Assembly: GCF_014192745.1 (NCBI RefSeq)
Contig: NZ_JACHYJ010000006.1
Coordinates: 62,001-126,000, forward strand
Direction: 5' to 3'
From: Luteimonas sp. RC10
GTDB lineage: Bacteria > Pseudomonadota > Gammaproteobacteria > Xanthomonadales > Xanthomonadaceae
Length of the DNA: 64,000 bases
This document shows, one piece after another, positions 26,366-37,729 of the stretch. The number at the start of each line of letters is the position of its first letter. Position 1 is the first letter of the stretch. A model generated the notes under the pieces. The model was not told the origin of the DNA. It did not search any database and saw only the letters and a list, made by a program, of their open reading frames with translations. A program made the position numbers and the translations under genes.

Positions 26366-26950
26366 TCAGGGGTCCTTGCGCAGCCGCTGGGCGAGCAGCT
26401 GCCTGAAATCGGGAAGCGACTTGAGCGTCGGCATCGCCAGCGGCGGTGCCTCGGCCAGCGGTGCGGGCAGCACGTGCAGCGTGCGCACGCCGCCGGCGCC
26501 GATGCCGACCAGCAACTGCTCGCCGCCGACCTGCAGCACCGCGGCGCGCTCCTTGCCGCCGAGTGGAATGCTGGCGACCACCCGCAGGCCGTCGGCCTGG
26601 CGCAGGCCGCTGCCGGGCAGGCGCTTGAGCAGCCAGGCCAGGCCGAGGATCAGCCCGAGCACCAGCACCAGCGCGACGAACGCGCCGCCCAGGCCCGGCG
26701 CCTGCGGTGCATGACTGCCGATCGGCATCGGTGTCGGCTGGCCGAGGCTGGCGACGGGCGTCGCGACAGCAGGCGCCACGACCGCAGCTTCGACGGCCGT
26801 CGCCGACGCGACTGGCACGGTGTCCGTCCCAGTGGGGGCGGCGCTGACGACACTGGGCACCGGCGCCGCCGTTGCCGCCTCGGGCGCTGCCGACAGGGCC
26901 GCGGCCCGACCGGTCGCCGCGGCAGCGGGAAAGGCGCCTGCGACGATCAC
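26366..26950 (-). CDS. fliO: Flagellar biosynthesis protein FliO
   Basis: 194 residues. A long Ala/Val/Pro-rich N-terminal stretch (1-85) precedes a single TM helix (about 90-108, GAFVALVLVLGLILGLAWLL). The short cytoplasmic FliO domain contains the usual SIPLGGKERAAVLQVGGEQLLVG. FliO stabilises FliP during gate assembly. The start overlaps the fliN stop by four bases. The N-terminal region is longer than in enteric FliO. Confidence 0.93.
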   Translation of the reverse strand: MIVAGAFPAAAATGRAAALSAAPEAATAAPVPSVVSAAPTGTDTVPVASATAVEAAVVAPAVATPVASLGQPTPMPIGSHAPQAPGLGGAFVALVLVLGLILGLAWLLKRLPGSGLRQADGLRVVASIPLGGKERAAVLQVGGEQLLVGIGAGGVRTLHVLPAPLAEAPPLAMPTLKSLPDFRQLLAQRLRKDP

Positions 26951-27291
26951 CGCAGTCTCCGGATCCGTTCGCTGGGGCTGACGACGTCAGTCAGGCGCAC
27001 GCCGAAGCGGTCGTTGATGACGACGACCTCGCCATGCGCGATCAGCGTGCCGTTGACGTAGACATCGAGCGGCTCGCCGGCGCCGCGCTCCAGCTCGACC
27101 ACCGAACCGCGGTTGAGCTGCAGCAGGTTGCGGATCGGCATGCGCGTGCGGCCGACTTCCAATGACAGCGCAACCGGCACGTCGAGGATGACGTCGAGAT
27201 TGAGGTCGGCGGCATCGTCGGCGCGCTCGGCGCGCAGGTCATCGAAGCGTGCGGGCTCGGCTGCGGATGCGGCGGGATCCTGGGGATTCAT
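26947..27291 (-). CDS. fliN: Flagellar motor switch protein FliN
   Basis: 114 residues from the ATG at 27291, which overlaps the fliM stop (ATGA). The SpoA/FliN domain covers about 35-112: LDVILDVPVALSLEVGRTRM, GSVVELERGAGEPLDVYVNG and VINDRFGVRLTDVVSPSER. With FliM and FliG it forms the C-ring and binds FliH. Confidence 0.96.
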   Translation of the reverse strand: MNPQDPAASAAEPARFDDLRAERADDAADLNLDVILDVPVALSLEVGRTRMPIRNLLQLNRGSVVELERGAGEPLDVYVNGTLIAHGEVVVINDRFGVRLTDVVSPSERIRRLR

Positions 27292-28301
27292 GCGGGCAGG
27301 TCCTGGACGGGGGCGGGGCGGGGCGATGGGGTGCCGGGCGGGCGTGTGTCGGTGATCTTCACCACATTGCAACCGCCGGCGGTGCCGAAGCGGCCGGTGA
27401 AGACCGGGATGTCTTCCACGCAGATCGGCACTTCTTCAGGCAGCTCGATCGGCAGGATGTCGCCGACCTTCAATCGGGTCAGGCGGCGCAGGTCGATCGT
27501 GCGCTTGGCCAGGATGCTCGACACCGTGACCTCGGCCGACATCAGCTGCTCGCGCATCGACACGTTCCAGCTTTCGTCGCGGTCGACGCGGTCGCTCTGG
27601 ATGCCGGCATCGAGCAGTTCGCGGATCGGCTCGAGCATCGAGTAGGGCAGGGTGATGTGGATCTCGCCGCCGCCGCCTTCCAGTTCGACGTGGAAGCGGC
27701 TCACCACCACGTACTCGCGCGGCGTGACGATGTTGGCGAAGTGCGGGTTGATCTCGGAGTTGATGTACTCGCACTCCACATCCAGCACCGGTGCCCAGGC
27801 CTCGGCCATGTCGGCGAAGGTCTGGCGCAGCATCAGCTGGATCACCCGCATCTCGGTCGGGGTGAATTCCCGGCCTTCGATGCGGGTCGGGTAGCGGCCG
27901 TCGCCGCCGAAGAAGTTGTCGACGACGGCGAACACCAGCTTGGGCTCGAACACGATCAGGCCGGTGCCGCGCAGCGGCTTGAACTTGATCAGGTTGAGGT
28001 TGGTCGGCACATAGAGCTGGTGCAGGTAGTCGCCGAACTTGATCAGGTCGATGCCGCGCACCGACAGGTCGGCCGAGCGGCGGATCAGGTTGAACAGGCC
28101 GATCCGCCACAGCCGCACGAAGCGCTCGTTGACCATCTCCAGCGTGGGCATGCGCCCGCGGATGATGCGGTCCTGGCTGGCGAAGTCGTAGGTCCGCGCC
28201 TCGCCCGGATCGGCCTGCGGCTCGGTGTCCACCGCGCCCGAGTCGACGCCGTGCAGCAGCGCGTCGATCTCGTCCTGCGACAGCAGGTCGTTGGGATTCA
28301 T
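27288..28301 (-). CDS. fliM: Flagellar motor switch protein FliM
   Basis: 337 residues. The N-terminal CheY-P docking segment reads DLLSQDEIDALLHGVDSG. The middle domain carries the FliG-binding GGDGRYPTRIEGREFT. The C-terminal SpoA domain (about 250-325) packs with FliN. It receives CheY-P and reverses the motor. It begins 10 bases after fliL. Confidence 0.97.
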   Translation of the reverse strand: MNPNDLLSQDEIDALLHGVDSGAVDTEPQADPGEARTYDFASQDRIIRGRMPTLEMVNERFVRLWRIGLFNLIRRSADLSVRGIDLIKFGDYLHQLYVPTNLNLIKFKPLRGTGLIVFEPKLVFAVVDNFFGGDGRYPTRIEGREFTPTEMRVIQLMLRQTFADMAEAWAPVLDVECEYINSEINPHFANIVTPREYVVVSRFHVELEGGGGEIHITLPYSMLEPIRELLDAGIQSDRVDRDESWNVSMREQLMSAEVTVSSILAKRTIDLRRLTRLKVGDILPIELPEEVPICVEDIPVFTGRFGTAGGCNVVKITDTRPPGTPSPRPAPVQDLPA

Positions 28302-28311
28302 GCCGCTCGCC

Positions 28312-28800
28312 TCACTGAGTCACGAAACTGGTGAACAGCAGCGCTTCGGCGCGCGGTTTGCCGGTTTCCTCGGTCATCAGCGTCTGCACCTCGCTCAACG
28401 CCTGCGCGCGCAGCGCCTCCTTGCCCTGCCGCGTGGCCACGGTGCCGGCGGTCTGCTGCGAGAACAGCATCAGCAGCCGTGCGCGCAGCGCCGGCTCGTG
28501 GTGCTGGAGCTGGGCGACATCGAGCGGATCGCGGGTGACCAACTGCACTTCGACCTGCAGGTAGCGCGGCCCCTCGCTGTCGTCGCCGAGGTTGACGACG
28601 AACGGCGGCGCCATCGGCAGGTACTGGGCCTGCGCCGGCAGCACGGGTTTCGGCGGGCCCGGGTTGTTGCGCAGATGCAGCGCCGCGGCGCCGCCGGCGG
28701 CCGCCAAGGCAAGCAGCACGAGGCCGCCGAGGATCGGCCACAGCAGCTTGCGCCGCTTCTTGGGAGGAGACTTGGGTTGGGGATCGGCAGCGGCGGCCAC
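28312..28800 (-). CDS. fliL: Flagellar basal-body protein FliL (GTG start)
   Basis: 162 residues from a GTG at 28800 (VAAAADPQPKSPPKKRRK). No ATG lies near, and the sigma-54 start of transcription near 28824 rules out starts further upstream. A basic stretch is followed by one TM helix (about 19-38). The periplasmic FliL domain contains YLPMAPPFVVNLGD, YLQVEVQLVTRDP and LRARLLMLFSQQT. FliL surrounds the stator and supports torque at high load. First gene of the fliL-R operon. Confidence 0.92.
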   Translation of the reverse strand: MAAAADPQPKSPPKKRRKLLWPILGGLVLLALAAAGGAAALHLRNNPGPPKPVLPAQAQYLPMAPPFVVNLGDDSEGPRYLQVEVQLVTRDPLDVAQLQHHEPALRARLLMLFSQQTAGTVATRQGKEALRAQALSEVQTLMTEETGKPRAEALLFTSFVTQ

Positions 28801-28834
28801 GGGGCGGGTCCGAAAAGGAATGCCTGCGTTGCGA

Positions 28835-28850
28835 TGCAATCGCCGTGCCG
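28835..28850 (-). promoter_or_regulatory. Sigma-54 promoter for fliLMNOPQR
   Basis: Minus strand: CGGCACGGCGATTGCA, matching TGGCAC-N5-TTGCA at all but the first base. The start of transcription is expected near 28824, 24 bases before the fliL GTG. Confidence 0.88.
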
Positions 28851-28976
28851 TTCTGGCGACGGTGGATCGTCGCGCGGCGTGCGCGTGGCCGTGCCGGAGG
28901 GTCGGACGATGGCAACGCGCGCCCGCCGTGGCGCGCTGCGCCGCCACCAAAGGCCATCGCGGGATCGACGCCTCGC

Positions 28977-30053
28977 CTAGGCGTAAGCGTCGAGCAGGCC
29001 GATCCGCCGGGTCGTCGGGGCGGGCGTCGGCAGTGTCTCGGGACCGTGATCCTGCCGGGAAGCGGCTGTCGGGTGCCCGGCCGGCGACGACATTCCGTCG
29101 CGTGCGTCCGAGCCGCCATCGTGGCCGACGCCGGCGTGCGCGAGCTGGAAGCCGTGTTCGCCGAGCAGGTCGCGCAGCCGCGGCAGGCCCTGTTCGAGCG
29201 CATCGCGGGTCTGTGCGTGCGGACTGACGAAGTCGGCGGCGATCCGGTCGCCGTCGAGCTGCAGACGCACCTCGATCGGACCCAGGTCCTGGGGCGTGAC
29301 GCGGATGCGGGCATGGCCGATCTTCTGGCCGGCCATCCATTCGAGCTGCGCGCCCAGCTGGTCCTCGAACTCTCCGCCATGGAGATCGGGCGTCGGCAGT
29401 GGCGCATCGAGCAGCGGTGGCGGGGCGCGTACAGCCGCCGCGGGGGCGCCCGGCAGGGCGAATGCGATCGGCGCCGGGGCCTCGCCGGGATCGGGCGCGG
29501 GCTCGCCGGCCGGTAATGCTGCGGCGATGTCGGCGGCGGCGACGGTCGCGAGCGCAGCCTCGTCGCCGGACGCAGCATCGGGCGACAGCGCGAGCGCGGG
29601 CATGCGGGGCACGGCCGCCGTCGCAACTGCGGGGCTCGCCGATGCCTGGGGCGGGCTCAAGGTCTCCGGCACGGCGGCGGTCTCGACAGGCGGTTCGGCA
29701 AGCGGCACCGCAGCCAGTCCCGGCAGCCCGGCCAGGCCTGCGGGCGGCCACGGCATCGGCTCGACAGGCAGTGGCTGGGGGCCGGTCGCGGCAGCCGATT
29801 CGCGGTCTTCGGGCGCTGGTGCGGTGTCGGGTGACGCCGCGGCATCGATCTCGTCAGAAGCGCGGTCGTCGCTCCGCGCCTGCGGGCCGCGCCGCTGCGC
29901 CGAGGCGTCGGCACTGCGCTGTGCCTGTCGCCGCTCGAGCGCGCGGGCGAATCCGTCCTCGCTGCCGGCGGGGCTGGGCGACGCGCCGGGACCGCGTGCG
30001 GCCGCGGATGTCGCGCCGATGCCGGTGGTCGCGGTGGCCACCAGTGGGGTCAT
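28977..30053 (-). CDS. fliK: Hook-length control protein FliK
   Basis: 358 residues. The first ~230 are Ala/Pro-rich and poorly conserved, as expected for the molecular ruler part. The C-terminal Flg_hook domain (about 235-320) is recognisable: LEWMAGQKIGHARIRVTPQD, LGPIEVRLQLDGDRIAADF and a leucine-rich end. FliK measures the hook and triggers the FlhB switch. The start overlaps the fliJ stop (ATGA); last gene of the fliE-K operon. Confidence 0.93.
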   Translation of the reverse strand: MTPLVATATTGIGATSAAARGPGASPSPAGSEDGFARALERRQAQRSADASAQRRGPQARSDDRASDEIDAAASPDTAPAPEDRESAAATGPQPLPVEPMPWPPAGLAGLPGLAAVPLAEPPVETAAVPETLSPPQASASPAVATAAVPRMPALALSPDAASGDEAALATVAAADIAAALPAGEPAPDPGEAPAPIAFALPGAPAAAVRAPPPLLDAPLPTPDLHGGEFEDQLGAQLEWMAGQKIGHARIRVTPQDLGPIEVRLQLDGDRIAADFVSPHAQTRDALEQGLPRLRDLLGEHGFQLAHAGVGHDGGSDARDGMSSPAGHPTAASRQDHGPETLPTPAPTTRRIGLLDAYA

Positions 30054-30496
30054 GCGTCCTGGCCCTCGGCCGCGGCAAGGCGCACGCGACGCGCGCCCAG
30101 GTCGTCGAGTTCGCGCTGCGAGCGACGCTCGTCGACCTGGCGCTCCTGCGCGCGATAACTGGCGGCCAGTTGCTCGAGCACCTGCTTGTCGCGACTGGCC
30201 AGCAGCAGCCGGCCACGCTCGAGCTCGACCGTCTGCCGGCTCTGATCGACCGTGCGGCTCTGCTGCTCGACGGCGCTCTCCAACCGCTCAAGAAAAGCGC
30301 GGCGGTTGGCGAGTTGGGCCGGGCTGGTCGCCGCGAGCTGGCTGTGCGCGTACTCGTCGGCATAGCGGCGCAGTTCGGCCAGGCGGGCCTCGTGCTCGTC
30401 GAGCGAGGACTGGCGCTGGGCGAGCACGCGCGCCGCGGCATCCTCGTGGTCCTGGGCGCGGCTGAGCAGCGGATCGATGCGTCGGGACTGTTTCAT
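30050..30496 (-). CDS. fliJ: Flagellar export chaperone FliJ
   Basis: 148 residues from the ATG at 30496, overlapping the fliI stop (ATGA). Almost entirely charged coiled coil with heptads from about 15 to 140, the normal FliJ shape and size. It forms the central stalk of the FliI hexamer and links it to FlhA. Confidence 0.93.
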   Translation of the reverse strand: MKQSRRIDPLLSRAQDHEDAAARVLAQRQSSLDEHEARLAELRRYADEYAHSQLAATSPAQLANRRAFLERLESAVEQQSRTVDQSRQTVELERGRLLLASRDKQVLEQLAASYRAQERQVDERRSQRELDDLGARRVRLAAAEGQDA

Positions 30497-31884
30497 GCGG
30501 CGGATTCCTCGGGTTGCAGCAGGCGTTCGAGTGCCTCTCGGCTGTGGTGCAGGTCGGCGGCGCGGGCGATGTCCTGGCCCAGGAAGCCGACGATCTCGGG
30601 CCAGCGCGCCAGTGCCTCGTCGACGGCCGGGTCGCCGCCGCGCTGGTAGGCGCCGATGGCAATCAGGTCGCGGTTGGCGTTGTAGGCGCTGACCAGGCGC
30701 TTGAGTGCGCGGATGCGGTCGCGCCAGTCGACATCGGCGATCTCGGTGACCACGCGGCTGACCGACGACTCGACGTCGATCGCCGGATACAGGCCGGCGT
30801 CGGCGATCCGGCGCGAGAGCAGAATGTGGCCGTCGAGAATCGCGCGGGCGGCATCGGCGATCGGGTCCTGTGGATCGTCGCCCTCGGTCAGCACGGTGTA
30901 GAACGCCGTGATCGAGCCGCGGCCCTTGGCGCCGTTGCCGGCGCGCTCGACCAGGGCCGGCAGCTTGGCGAACACCGAGGGCGGATAGCCGCGCGTGGTC
31001 GGCGGCTCGCCGACCGACAGCCCGATCTCGCGCTGGGCCTGGGCGAAGCGGGTCAACGAGTCCATCAGCAGCAGCACGTTGAGGCCCTGGTCGCGGAACC
31101 ACTCGGCGATCGCGGTCGCGCGATAGGCACCGTGCAGGCGCGCCAGCGGCGGTCGGTCGGCCGGGGCGGCGACCACGACCGCACGTCTGAGCCCGTCCTC
31201 GCCGAGCGTGGTCTCGACGAAGTCGCGCACCTCGCGGCCGCGCTCGCCGATCAGGCCGACCACGATCACATCGGCCGAGGTGAAGCGGGTCATCATGCCC
31301 AGCAGCGTCGATTTGCCGACGCCCGAGCCGGCGAACAGGCCCACGCGCTGGCCGCGGCCGATCGGCAGCAGCGCGTTGATCGCGCGCACGCCCACGTCCA
31401 GCGGCTGGGTGATCGGTTCGCGCGCCAGCGGGTTGATCGATACACCGGCCATGCCGACGGTGCCCTCGGCGCGGATCGGGCCCTTGCCGTCGAGCGGCAC
31501 GCCGTCGCTGTCGATCACCCGGCCGAGCAGGCCTTCGCCGATCTCCACGCCACCGCGGCGCTGCAGCGGCACGACACGGGCATTGGGCAGCAGGCCGTGC
31601 AGTTCGGCGCTGGGCATCAGCGAGGTGCGTTCGCCCGCGAAGCCGACGACCTCGGCTTCGACCCACCCCCCGTCGGCGACCTCGACCCGGCAGGTCGCGC
31701 CCATCGGTGCCTCGCAGCCGACCGCCTCGAGCGTCAGCCCGACCGCGCGGCGCAGAATGCCTTCGCGGATCAGCCCGCGTCCGGCCGCCGGGTCGGGCCC
31801 GGTGGTGTCCAGGCGCGCGGCCAGCCGCAGGTTGCGGGCGGCCAACCAGTCGGCGGGATCGGCGCGGGGAAGGGAAGCACTCAT
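30493..31884 (-). CDS. fliI: Flagellum-specific export ATPase FliI
   Basis: 463 residues. An F1-beta-like ATPase with Walker A GSGVGKST at 186-193, [10 protein letters not shown], Walker [21 protein letters not shown] and the following [19 protein letters not shown]. It energises unfolding and delivery of export substrates. Its start overlaps the fliH stop by four bases. Confidence 0.98.
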   Translation of the reverse strand: MSASLPRADPADWLAARNLRLAARLDTTGPDPAAGRGLIREGILRRAVGLTLEAVGCEAPMGATCRVEVADGGWVEAEVVGFAGERTSLMPSAELHGLLPNARVVPLQRRGGVEIGEGLLGRVIDSDGVPLDGKGPIRAEGTVGMAGVSINPLAREPITQPLDVGVRAINALLPIGRGQRVGLFAGSGVGKSTLLGMMTRFTSADVIVVGLIGERGREVRDFVETTLGEDGLRRAVVVAAPADRPPLARLHGAYRATAIAEWFRDQGLNVLLLMDSLTRFAQAQREIGLSVGEPPTTRGYPPSVFAKLPALVERAGNGAKGRGSITAFYTVLTEGDDPQDPIADAARAILDGHILLSRRIADAGLYPAIDVESSVSRVVTEIADVDWRDRIRALKRLVSAYNANRDLIAIGAYQRGGDPAVDEALARWPEIVGFLGQDIARAADLHHSREALERLLQPEESAA

Positions 31885-32501
31885 CCGCGCGTCCCGGCAC
31901 GACGCAGCACGGTGTCCAGCGCGCCGCGCAGTCGCGCCTCGAGGCTGCCGTCGATGCGCACGCTGGGCGCATGCACGCGCAGATCGCCGCGCGCCAGCGC
32001 CGGATCGGCGACCAGGCGGGTCTCGTCCGGCAACGCCAGCAACGGCGTCAGCGAGGCGATGTCATCGGGATGCAGGCGCACCTCGACCTCGCGCGCCGCG
32101 CCGCCGACCGCATCGACGGCTTCGGCGACCAGTTCGGCCAACAGCGCAGGCTCGGCCTCGTAGGCGCGGCCGACCAGGCCGCCGGCCACGCGCACGGCCA
32201 GTTCGCCGAGCGCGGCGACGACTTCGTTTTCCAGCCGCGCCAGCGGCCGCGAGAAGTTGTCGAGGATGCCCTCGATCTGCGCGGCCAGCCGGCGCATTTC
32301 CGCCTGCGCCTGCGCCAGGCCTTCGGCGCGCCCCTGGGCCAGGCCCTCGGCATGGCCTTCGCGCTGGGCGTCGTCGCGGATGCGCTGGATCTCCTCGAGC
32401 GAGGGCGGGCGGGGCAGTTCGGCCGGGACCTCGGCCGCCGCGGGCGCAGGGGCGGCGCTCGCGTCGAGCGCCGGGGCCAGCCAGCGCACCGCGCCGCTCA
32501 T
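31881..32501 (-). CDS. fliH: Flagellar export ATPase regulator FliH
   Basis: 206 residues. The N-terminal VRWLAPAL carries the Trp that in this family docks to FliN or FlhA. A long helix follows, with glycine-spaced repeats ([17 protein letters not shown]) typical of the FliH GxxxG segment, then a C-terminal ATP synthase delta-like domain that binds FliI. The start overlaps fliG by four bases. Confidence 0.95.
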   Translation of the reverse strand: MSGAVRWLAPALDASAAPAPAAAEVPAELPRPPSLEEIQRIRDDAQREGHAEGLAQGRAEGLAQAQAEMRRLAAQIEGILDNFSRPLARLENEVVAALGELAVRVAGGLVGRAYEAEPALLAELVAEAVDAVGGAAREVEVRLHPDDIASLTPLLALPDETRLVADPALARGDLRVHAPSVRIDGSLEARLRGALDTVLRRAGTRG

Positions 32502-33517
32502 ACCAGCGCCTCGGCGTTGCCGCCGCCGCCCAGCGTCAGTGCGCCCTCATCGGCAAGCCTGCGCACGATCGTCAGAATCTCCTTCTGCGCCGACTCCACG
32601 TCCGACAGCCGGACCGGCCCGCGGGCCTCCATGTCCTCGATCAGGATCTCGGCCGCGCGTTGCGACATGTTGCGGGTGATCTTCTCGCGCACGCGCGGAT
32701 CGGCGCCGCGCAGCGCGATGCCCAGACGGTCGCCGGAGACTTCGCGCAGCACGATCTGCAGCTCGCGGTCGTCGAGCTCGATCAGATCGTCGAACACGAA
32801 CATCAGGTCCTGGATGCGCTGGCACAGCTGCGGGTCGATCTTGCGGATCGCACCCAGCAGGCCCTGGTCCTGGCCCGATTCCATGAAGTTGAGGATGTTC
32901 GCCGCGACCTTGACCCCGCCGACCGCTGACGATTTCAGGTTCTGGTTGCCGGCGAACTGCCGCTCCATGATCTCGTTGAGTTCGTTGAGCGCATTGGGCG
33001 GGATGCCGTCGAGCGTGGCGATGCGCAGCAGCACGTCGGCGCGGGTGCGCTCGGGCATCAGCTTGAGCGCATCGGCAGCCTGATCGGGGTCGAGGTGCGA
33101 CATCACGATCGCGATGATCTGCGGATGCTCGTGGCGCACGAGGTCGGCGATCGCGCGCGGATCCATCCACTTGAGCGTGTCTAGGCCGGTGGTGTTGCGC
33201 CCGAGCAGAATGCGGTCGATCAGACTGCCGGCCTTGTCGGCGCCCAGCGCCTGCACCAGCACCGCGCGGATGTAGTCGTCGGCGCCCACGCCGAGCGAGG
33301 TCTGCCGCTCCAACGCGCCGTGGAAGTCGTCCATCACACCGGTGACCTGCTCGCGGCTGACCGGCCCCATGGTCGCCATCGCCAGGCCGAGTTTCTGCAC
33401 TTCCTTGGCGCCCATGTGCTTGAGCACCTCGGCCGCGTCCGCCTCGCCAAGCGAGAGCAGCAGCACCGCGGCGCGCTGGACACCGGTCATGTCGCCCAGA
33501 TCAGGTGGTCGCTTCAT
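32498..33517 (-). CDS. fliG: Flagellar motor switch protein FliG
   Basis: 339 residues. N, middle and C domains are complete. HPQIIAIVMSHL is the EHPQ-type FliM-binding site of the middle domain. The C-terminal torque helix (DLIELDDRELQIVLREV) carries the charged residues that face the stator. It starts 17 bases inside the 3' end of fliF, so translation is probably coupled. Confidence 0.97.
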   Translation of the reverse strand: MKRPPDLGDMTGVQRAAVLLLSLGEADAAEVLKHMGAKEVQKLGLAMATMGPVSREQVTGVMDDFHGALERQTSLGVGADDYIRAVLVQALGADKAGSLIDRILLGRNTTGLDTLKWMDPRAIADLVRHEHPQIIAIVMSHLDPDQAADALKLMPERTRADVLLRIATLDGIPPNALNELNEIMERQFAGNQNLKSSAVGGVKVAANILNFMESGQDQGLLGAIRKIDPQLCQRIQDLMFVFDDLIELDDRELQIVLREVSGDRLGIALRGADPRVREKITRNMSQRAAEILIEDMEARGPVRLSDVESAQKEILTIVRRLADEGALTLGGGGNAEALV

Positions 33518-35201
33518 CGCCCAGCCATCCCTTCACCACCTGCGCCACGCGCTTGGAATCGGTCTTCACCGCTTCGCGGGCCTGCCGCAGGCGGTCCTCA
33601 TAGGCATCGGACGGCAGCGCGATCGTCGCCTGCGCATGTGCCGGCCCCGACAGCGCGCCGATCTGCGCGGTGTCGTCGGCGAGCGCCGGCAGCGCCTCGT
33701 CGTCGAGCATCACCACCTCGGCCGTCTCCGGGTCGGCAGCGCGCCGGGGCTTCGCCGACGGCCCGGTGATCTGACGCACCGCCGGGCGCACCACGCCGAA
33801 CAGCAGCGCCAGCACGACCAGCGCACCGAGTGCGATCCGCGCGATGTCGCGCAGCATCGGCTGCTGCCACCACGGCAGCGCGCCGACATCGTCGAGCGTC
33901 TCGCGCACGAACGGCGCGTTCATCACCGACACCACGTCGCCGCGGGCCTCGTCGAAGCCGACCGCCTGGCGTACCAGCGCCTCGATGCGCTGCAGTTCGG
34001 CTGCGGTCAAGGGCTGCAACGTGGTCGCGCCGTCGGCGCCGGCGCGCGGCACGTGGTCGACCAGTACCGCGGCAGTGACCCGGCGGATCCGGCCGCCCGG
34101 CTGGCGGGTGTGGCTGAGGGTGCGGTCGAGCTCGTAGTTGCGCGTCGCGCTGCGCGACGATTCGCCCGCGTTGCCCGCGGCCGCAGCCACCGCCGCATCG
34201 ACCGGCGCCGGATTGGCGGCGGTGTCGGGCAGGTTGCTGGTCGCGCCGGGAATGCCTTGCGTCCCTGCGGGCGCGCTGTTCTCGCTGGTCTGTTCGCTGC
34301 GCAGCTTCGGCGGCTCGGCGTTGTAGAGCTCGCGCGCCTCCTCGCTGACCGAGAAGTCCATGTCCACGGTGACCTCGGCATTGACCCGGCCGGCGCCGGT
34401 CATCGGCTCGAGCAGTTCGCGGATGCGCTGGTTGAACGAGGTTTCCTGGCGCCGCGCCTGCTCGAACTGCTGCGCGCTCATCGCCGCGTCCGGATCCTGG
34501 CGGCTGTCGCTGAGCAGGCGGCCGTTCTGGTCGACGATGGTGACCCGCTCGGGCGCAAGATCGGGGATGCTGGAGGCGACCAGGTGCACGATCGCGTCGA
34601 CCTGGCCGCGCTCGAGACTGGCGCCGCCGCGCAGTTCGAGCACCACCGAGGCGCTGGCAGCCTCGCGCTGGCGGGTGAAGGCGCTGGGCTTGGGAATGGC
34701 GAGGTGCACGCGGGCATCGCGCACCGGGCGCAGCGCGGAAATTGTGCGCACCAGTTCGGTCTCCAGCGCGTGCTGGTAGCGCGCGGTCTCGACGAACTGG
34801 CTGACGCCAAAGCCCGGGTCGCGCTCCATCAGTTCGAAGCCCAGGCGGCCCGACTCGGTCAGTCCGGAGCCGGCGAGCTTCAGGCGAGCGTCGTGCACGT
34901 TCTGCTCGGGCACCGAGATCGCACCGGTCGCCTGGTCGATGCGGAACGGGATCTGCGCGGTGCGCAGCAGATCGGTGGCCTCGGCCGTGGCCTTGGCGTC
35001 GAGGCCGGCATAGAGCGGCACGTAGCCGGGGGTCTGCGACCAGAAGAACACGATCAGGCCACCGGCGATGGCCGCGGCCAGCAGCAGCATCTTGCCCAGG
35101 CGACGGGCGAGCTGCATCTTCTCCAGCCGGTCGAGCACCTCGACCGCCTTGCCGCCAGCCTTGTCGGCGTTGAAGACATCCTTGGGAAGCGGGATCGCCA
35201 T
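33501..35201 (-). CDS. fliF: MS-ring protein FliF
   Basis: 566 residues. TM1 is about 38-54. Two ring-building motifs follow (YVPLYAGLDAKATAEATDLL and HLAIPKPSAFTRQREAASAS). A long periplasmic beta-collar segment precedes TM2 near 455-475, and the cytoplasmic C-terminal tail (DDEALPALADD, ending VAQVVKGWLGDEATT) binds FliG. Length and layout are normal. Confidence 0.97.
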   Translation of the reverse strand: MAIPLPKDVFNADKAGGKAVEVLDRLEKMQLARRLGKMLLLAAAIAGGLIVFFWSQTPGYVPLYAGLDAKATAEATDLLRTAQIPFRIDQATGAISVPEQNVHDARLKLAGSGLTESGRLGFELMERDPGFGVSQFVETARYQHALETELVRTISALRPVRDARVHLAIPKPSAFTRQREAASASVVLELRGGASLERGQVDAIVHLVASSIPDLAPERVTIVDQNGRLLSDSRQDPDAAMSAQQFEQARRQETSFNQRIRELLEPMTGAGRVNAEVTVDMDFSVSEEARELYNAEPPKLRSEQTSENSAPAGTQGIPGATSNLPDTAANPAPVDAAVAAAAGNAGESSRSATRNYELDRTLSHTRQPGGRIRRVTAAVLVDHVPRAGADGATTLQPLTAAELQRIEALVRQAVGFDEARGDVVSVMNAPFVRETLDDVGALPWWQQPMLRDIARIALGALVVLALLFGVVRPAVRQITGPSAKPRRAADPETAEVVMLDDEALPALADDTAQIGALSGPAHAQATIALPSDAYEDRLRQAREAVKTDSKRVAQVVKGWLGDEATT

Positions 35202-35224
35202 GGCTCAGTCGGTCTCCGGTGCCG

Positions 35225-35620
35225 TCACAGCGGCATGTTCATGACGTCCTGGTACGCCTGTACCAGTCGGTTGCGCACTTCCACGGTGGCGCGGAACGCC
35301 ACCTGCGATTGCTGCGAGGCCACCATCACCTTGGCCAGGTCCGCGCCGGGCTCGCCGAGTTCGAACGCCCGGACCAATGCACCGCTGCGCTGCTGCGCCG
35401 CGTTCACGCCCTCGATCGCGTTGCGCAGCGTCGCGCCGAAGCTCGGAGTCGCCGCGCCGGCGACGCCGCCCGGCGCCTGCACGCCGCCCAGGCCCTGGAC
35501 CGGGATCGCATTCGAGCGCGCGGCGTCGGCGGCGATCGTCTCGCGTGCCTGCGCCATGGCCGGCATCTGGCCCTGGTAGCTGCGGATCTGCGAGAGGATC
35601 GAGTTGACCGAATGGCTCAT
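35225..35620 (-). CDS. fliE: Hook-basal body adaptor FliE
   Basis: 131 residues from the ATG at 35620 (MSHSVNSILSQIRSYQGQM). The C-terminal half is the FliE signature: FELGEPGADLAKVMVASQQS followed by QVAFRATVEVRNRLVQAYQD. FliE joins the MS ring to the rod. It heads the fliE-K operon under a sigma-54 promoter; fliF follows after 23 bases. Confidence 0.95.
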   Translation of the reverse strand: MSHSVNSILSQIRSYQGQMPAMAQARETIAADAARSNAIPVQGLGGVQAPGGVAGAATPSFGATLRNAIEGVNAAQQRSGALVRAFELGEPGADLAKVMVASQQSQVAFRATVEVRNRLVQAYQDVMNMPL

Positions 35621-35653
35621 GAGGGGCGGGGTGTCGGAATCCTGCCGGGACGA

Positions 35654-35669
35654 TGCAAGTCGCGTGCCG
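35654..35669 (-). promoter_or_regulatory. Sigma-54 promoter for fliEFGHIJK
   Basis: Minus strand: CGGCACGCGACTTGCA, matching TGGCAC-N5-TTGCA except for the first base. The start of transcription is expected near 35643, 23 bases before the fliE ATG. The 278-base gap also holds hairpins at 35686-35705 and 35835-35851, the latter close after the fleQ stop and possibly its terminator. Confidence 0.88.
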
Positions 35670-35898
35670 CAGGCTTGGCGGCGGTGGCGCCGGAACGTCG
35701 GCGCCGCGTCTGCTGCGTGTTCTGCCTGCGCGGCCGGGGCGCAGGCGGCAGGCGATGTCCTCGAGGATGCCGCGCAGGGCACGCGACGCAGGCGCCCTTT
35801 GCGTTCGACGACGCTCGCACGGATGGTCGAAGCGCGCCGACGACGTCGGCGACGGCAGTGCTCGTCATCGGGTGCCCGGACCGCGCCTTGCGGGCCGC

Positions 35899-37325
<1,427 letters not shown>

Positions 37326-37329
<4 letters not shown>

Positions 37330-37721
37330 GGCTGCGCTCCGGGCTGGCCCTGCGGATGACGCAGGCTTTCGAGGATCTGCATGACTTCCTGGATGTAGGA
37401 CAGCTTGCTGACGAAGTTGTCGGCACCGGCGCGCGTGGCGTGCTCGCGGTGCTCGGCGTCGTCGAAGTGGCTGGCGATCACGATGTAGGGCGGGTCGTCC
37501 TGCGCCTTGATCAAGCGAGCGGCCTGCAGGCCGCCCATCTCGGGCATCGCCAGGTCCATCAACACCACGTCCGGGCGCAGCGCCTCGGATTGGGCGATCG
37601 CCTCCAGGCCGTTGCCGGCGGTGCCGACCACGTCCAGCCAGTCCAGCCGACGCAGGTGGCGCAGTGCGGCGTTGATGAAGCCGTCGTGGTCATCGACCAG
37701 CAGTACTTTGATCTTGTCCAT
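37326..37721 (-). CDS. vemR: Single-domain response regulator VemR
   Basis: 131 residues, one receiver domain with D10/D11, phospho-acceptor D56 ([13 protein letters not shown]), S84 and K106. Its place between rpoN2 and fleQ is that of VemR in Xanthomonas, a regulator of motility, exopolysaccharide and virulence. Eight bases separate it from rpoN2, and it overlaps fleQ, so the three form one operon. The partner kinase is not identified here. Confidence 0.92.
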
Positions 37722-37729
37722 GGGCAGTC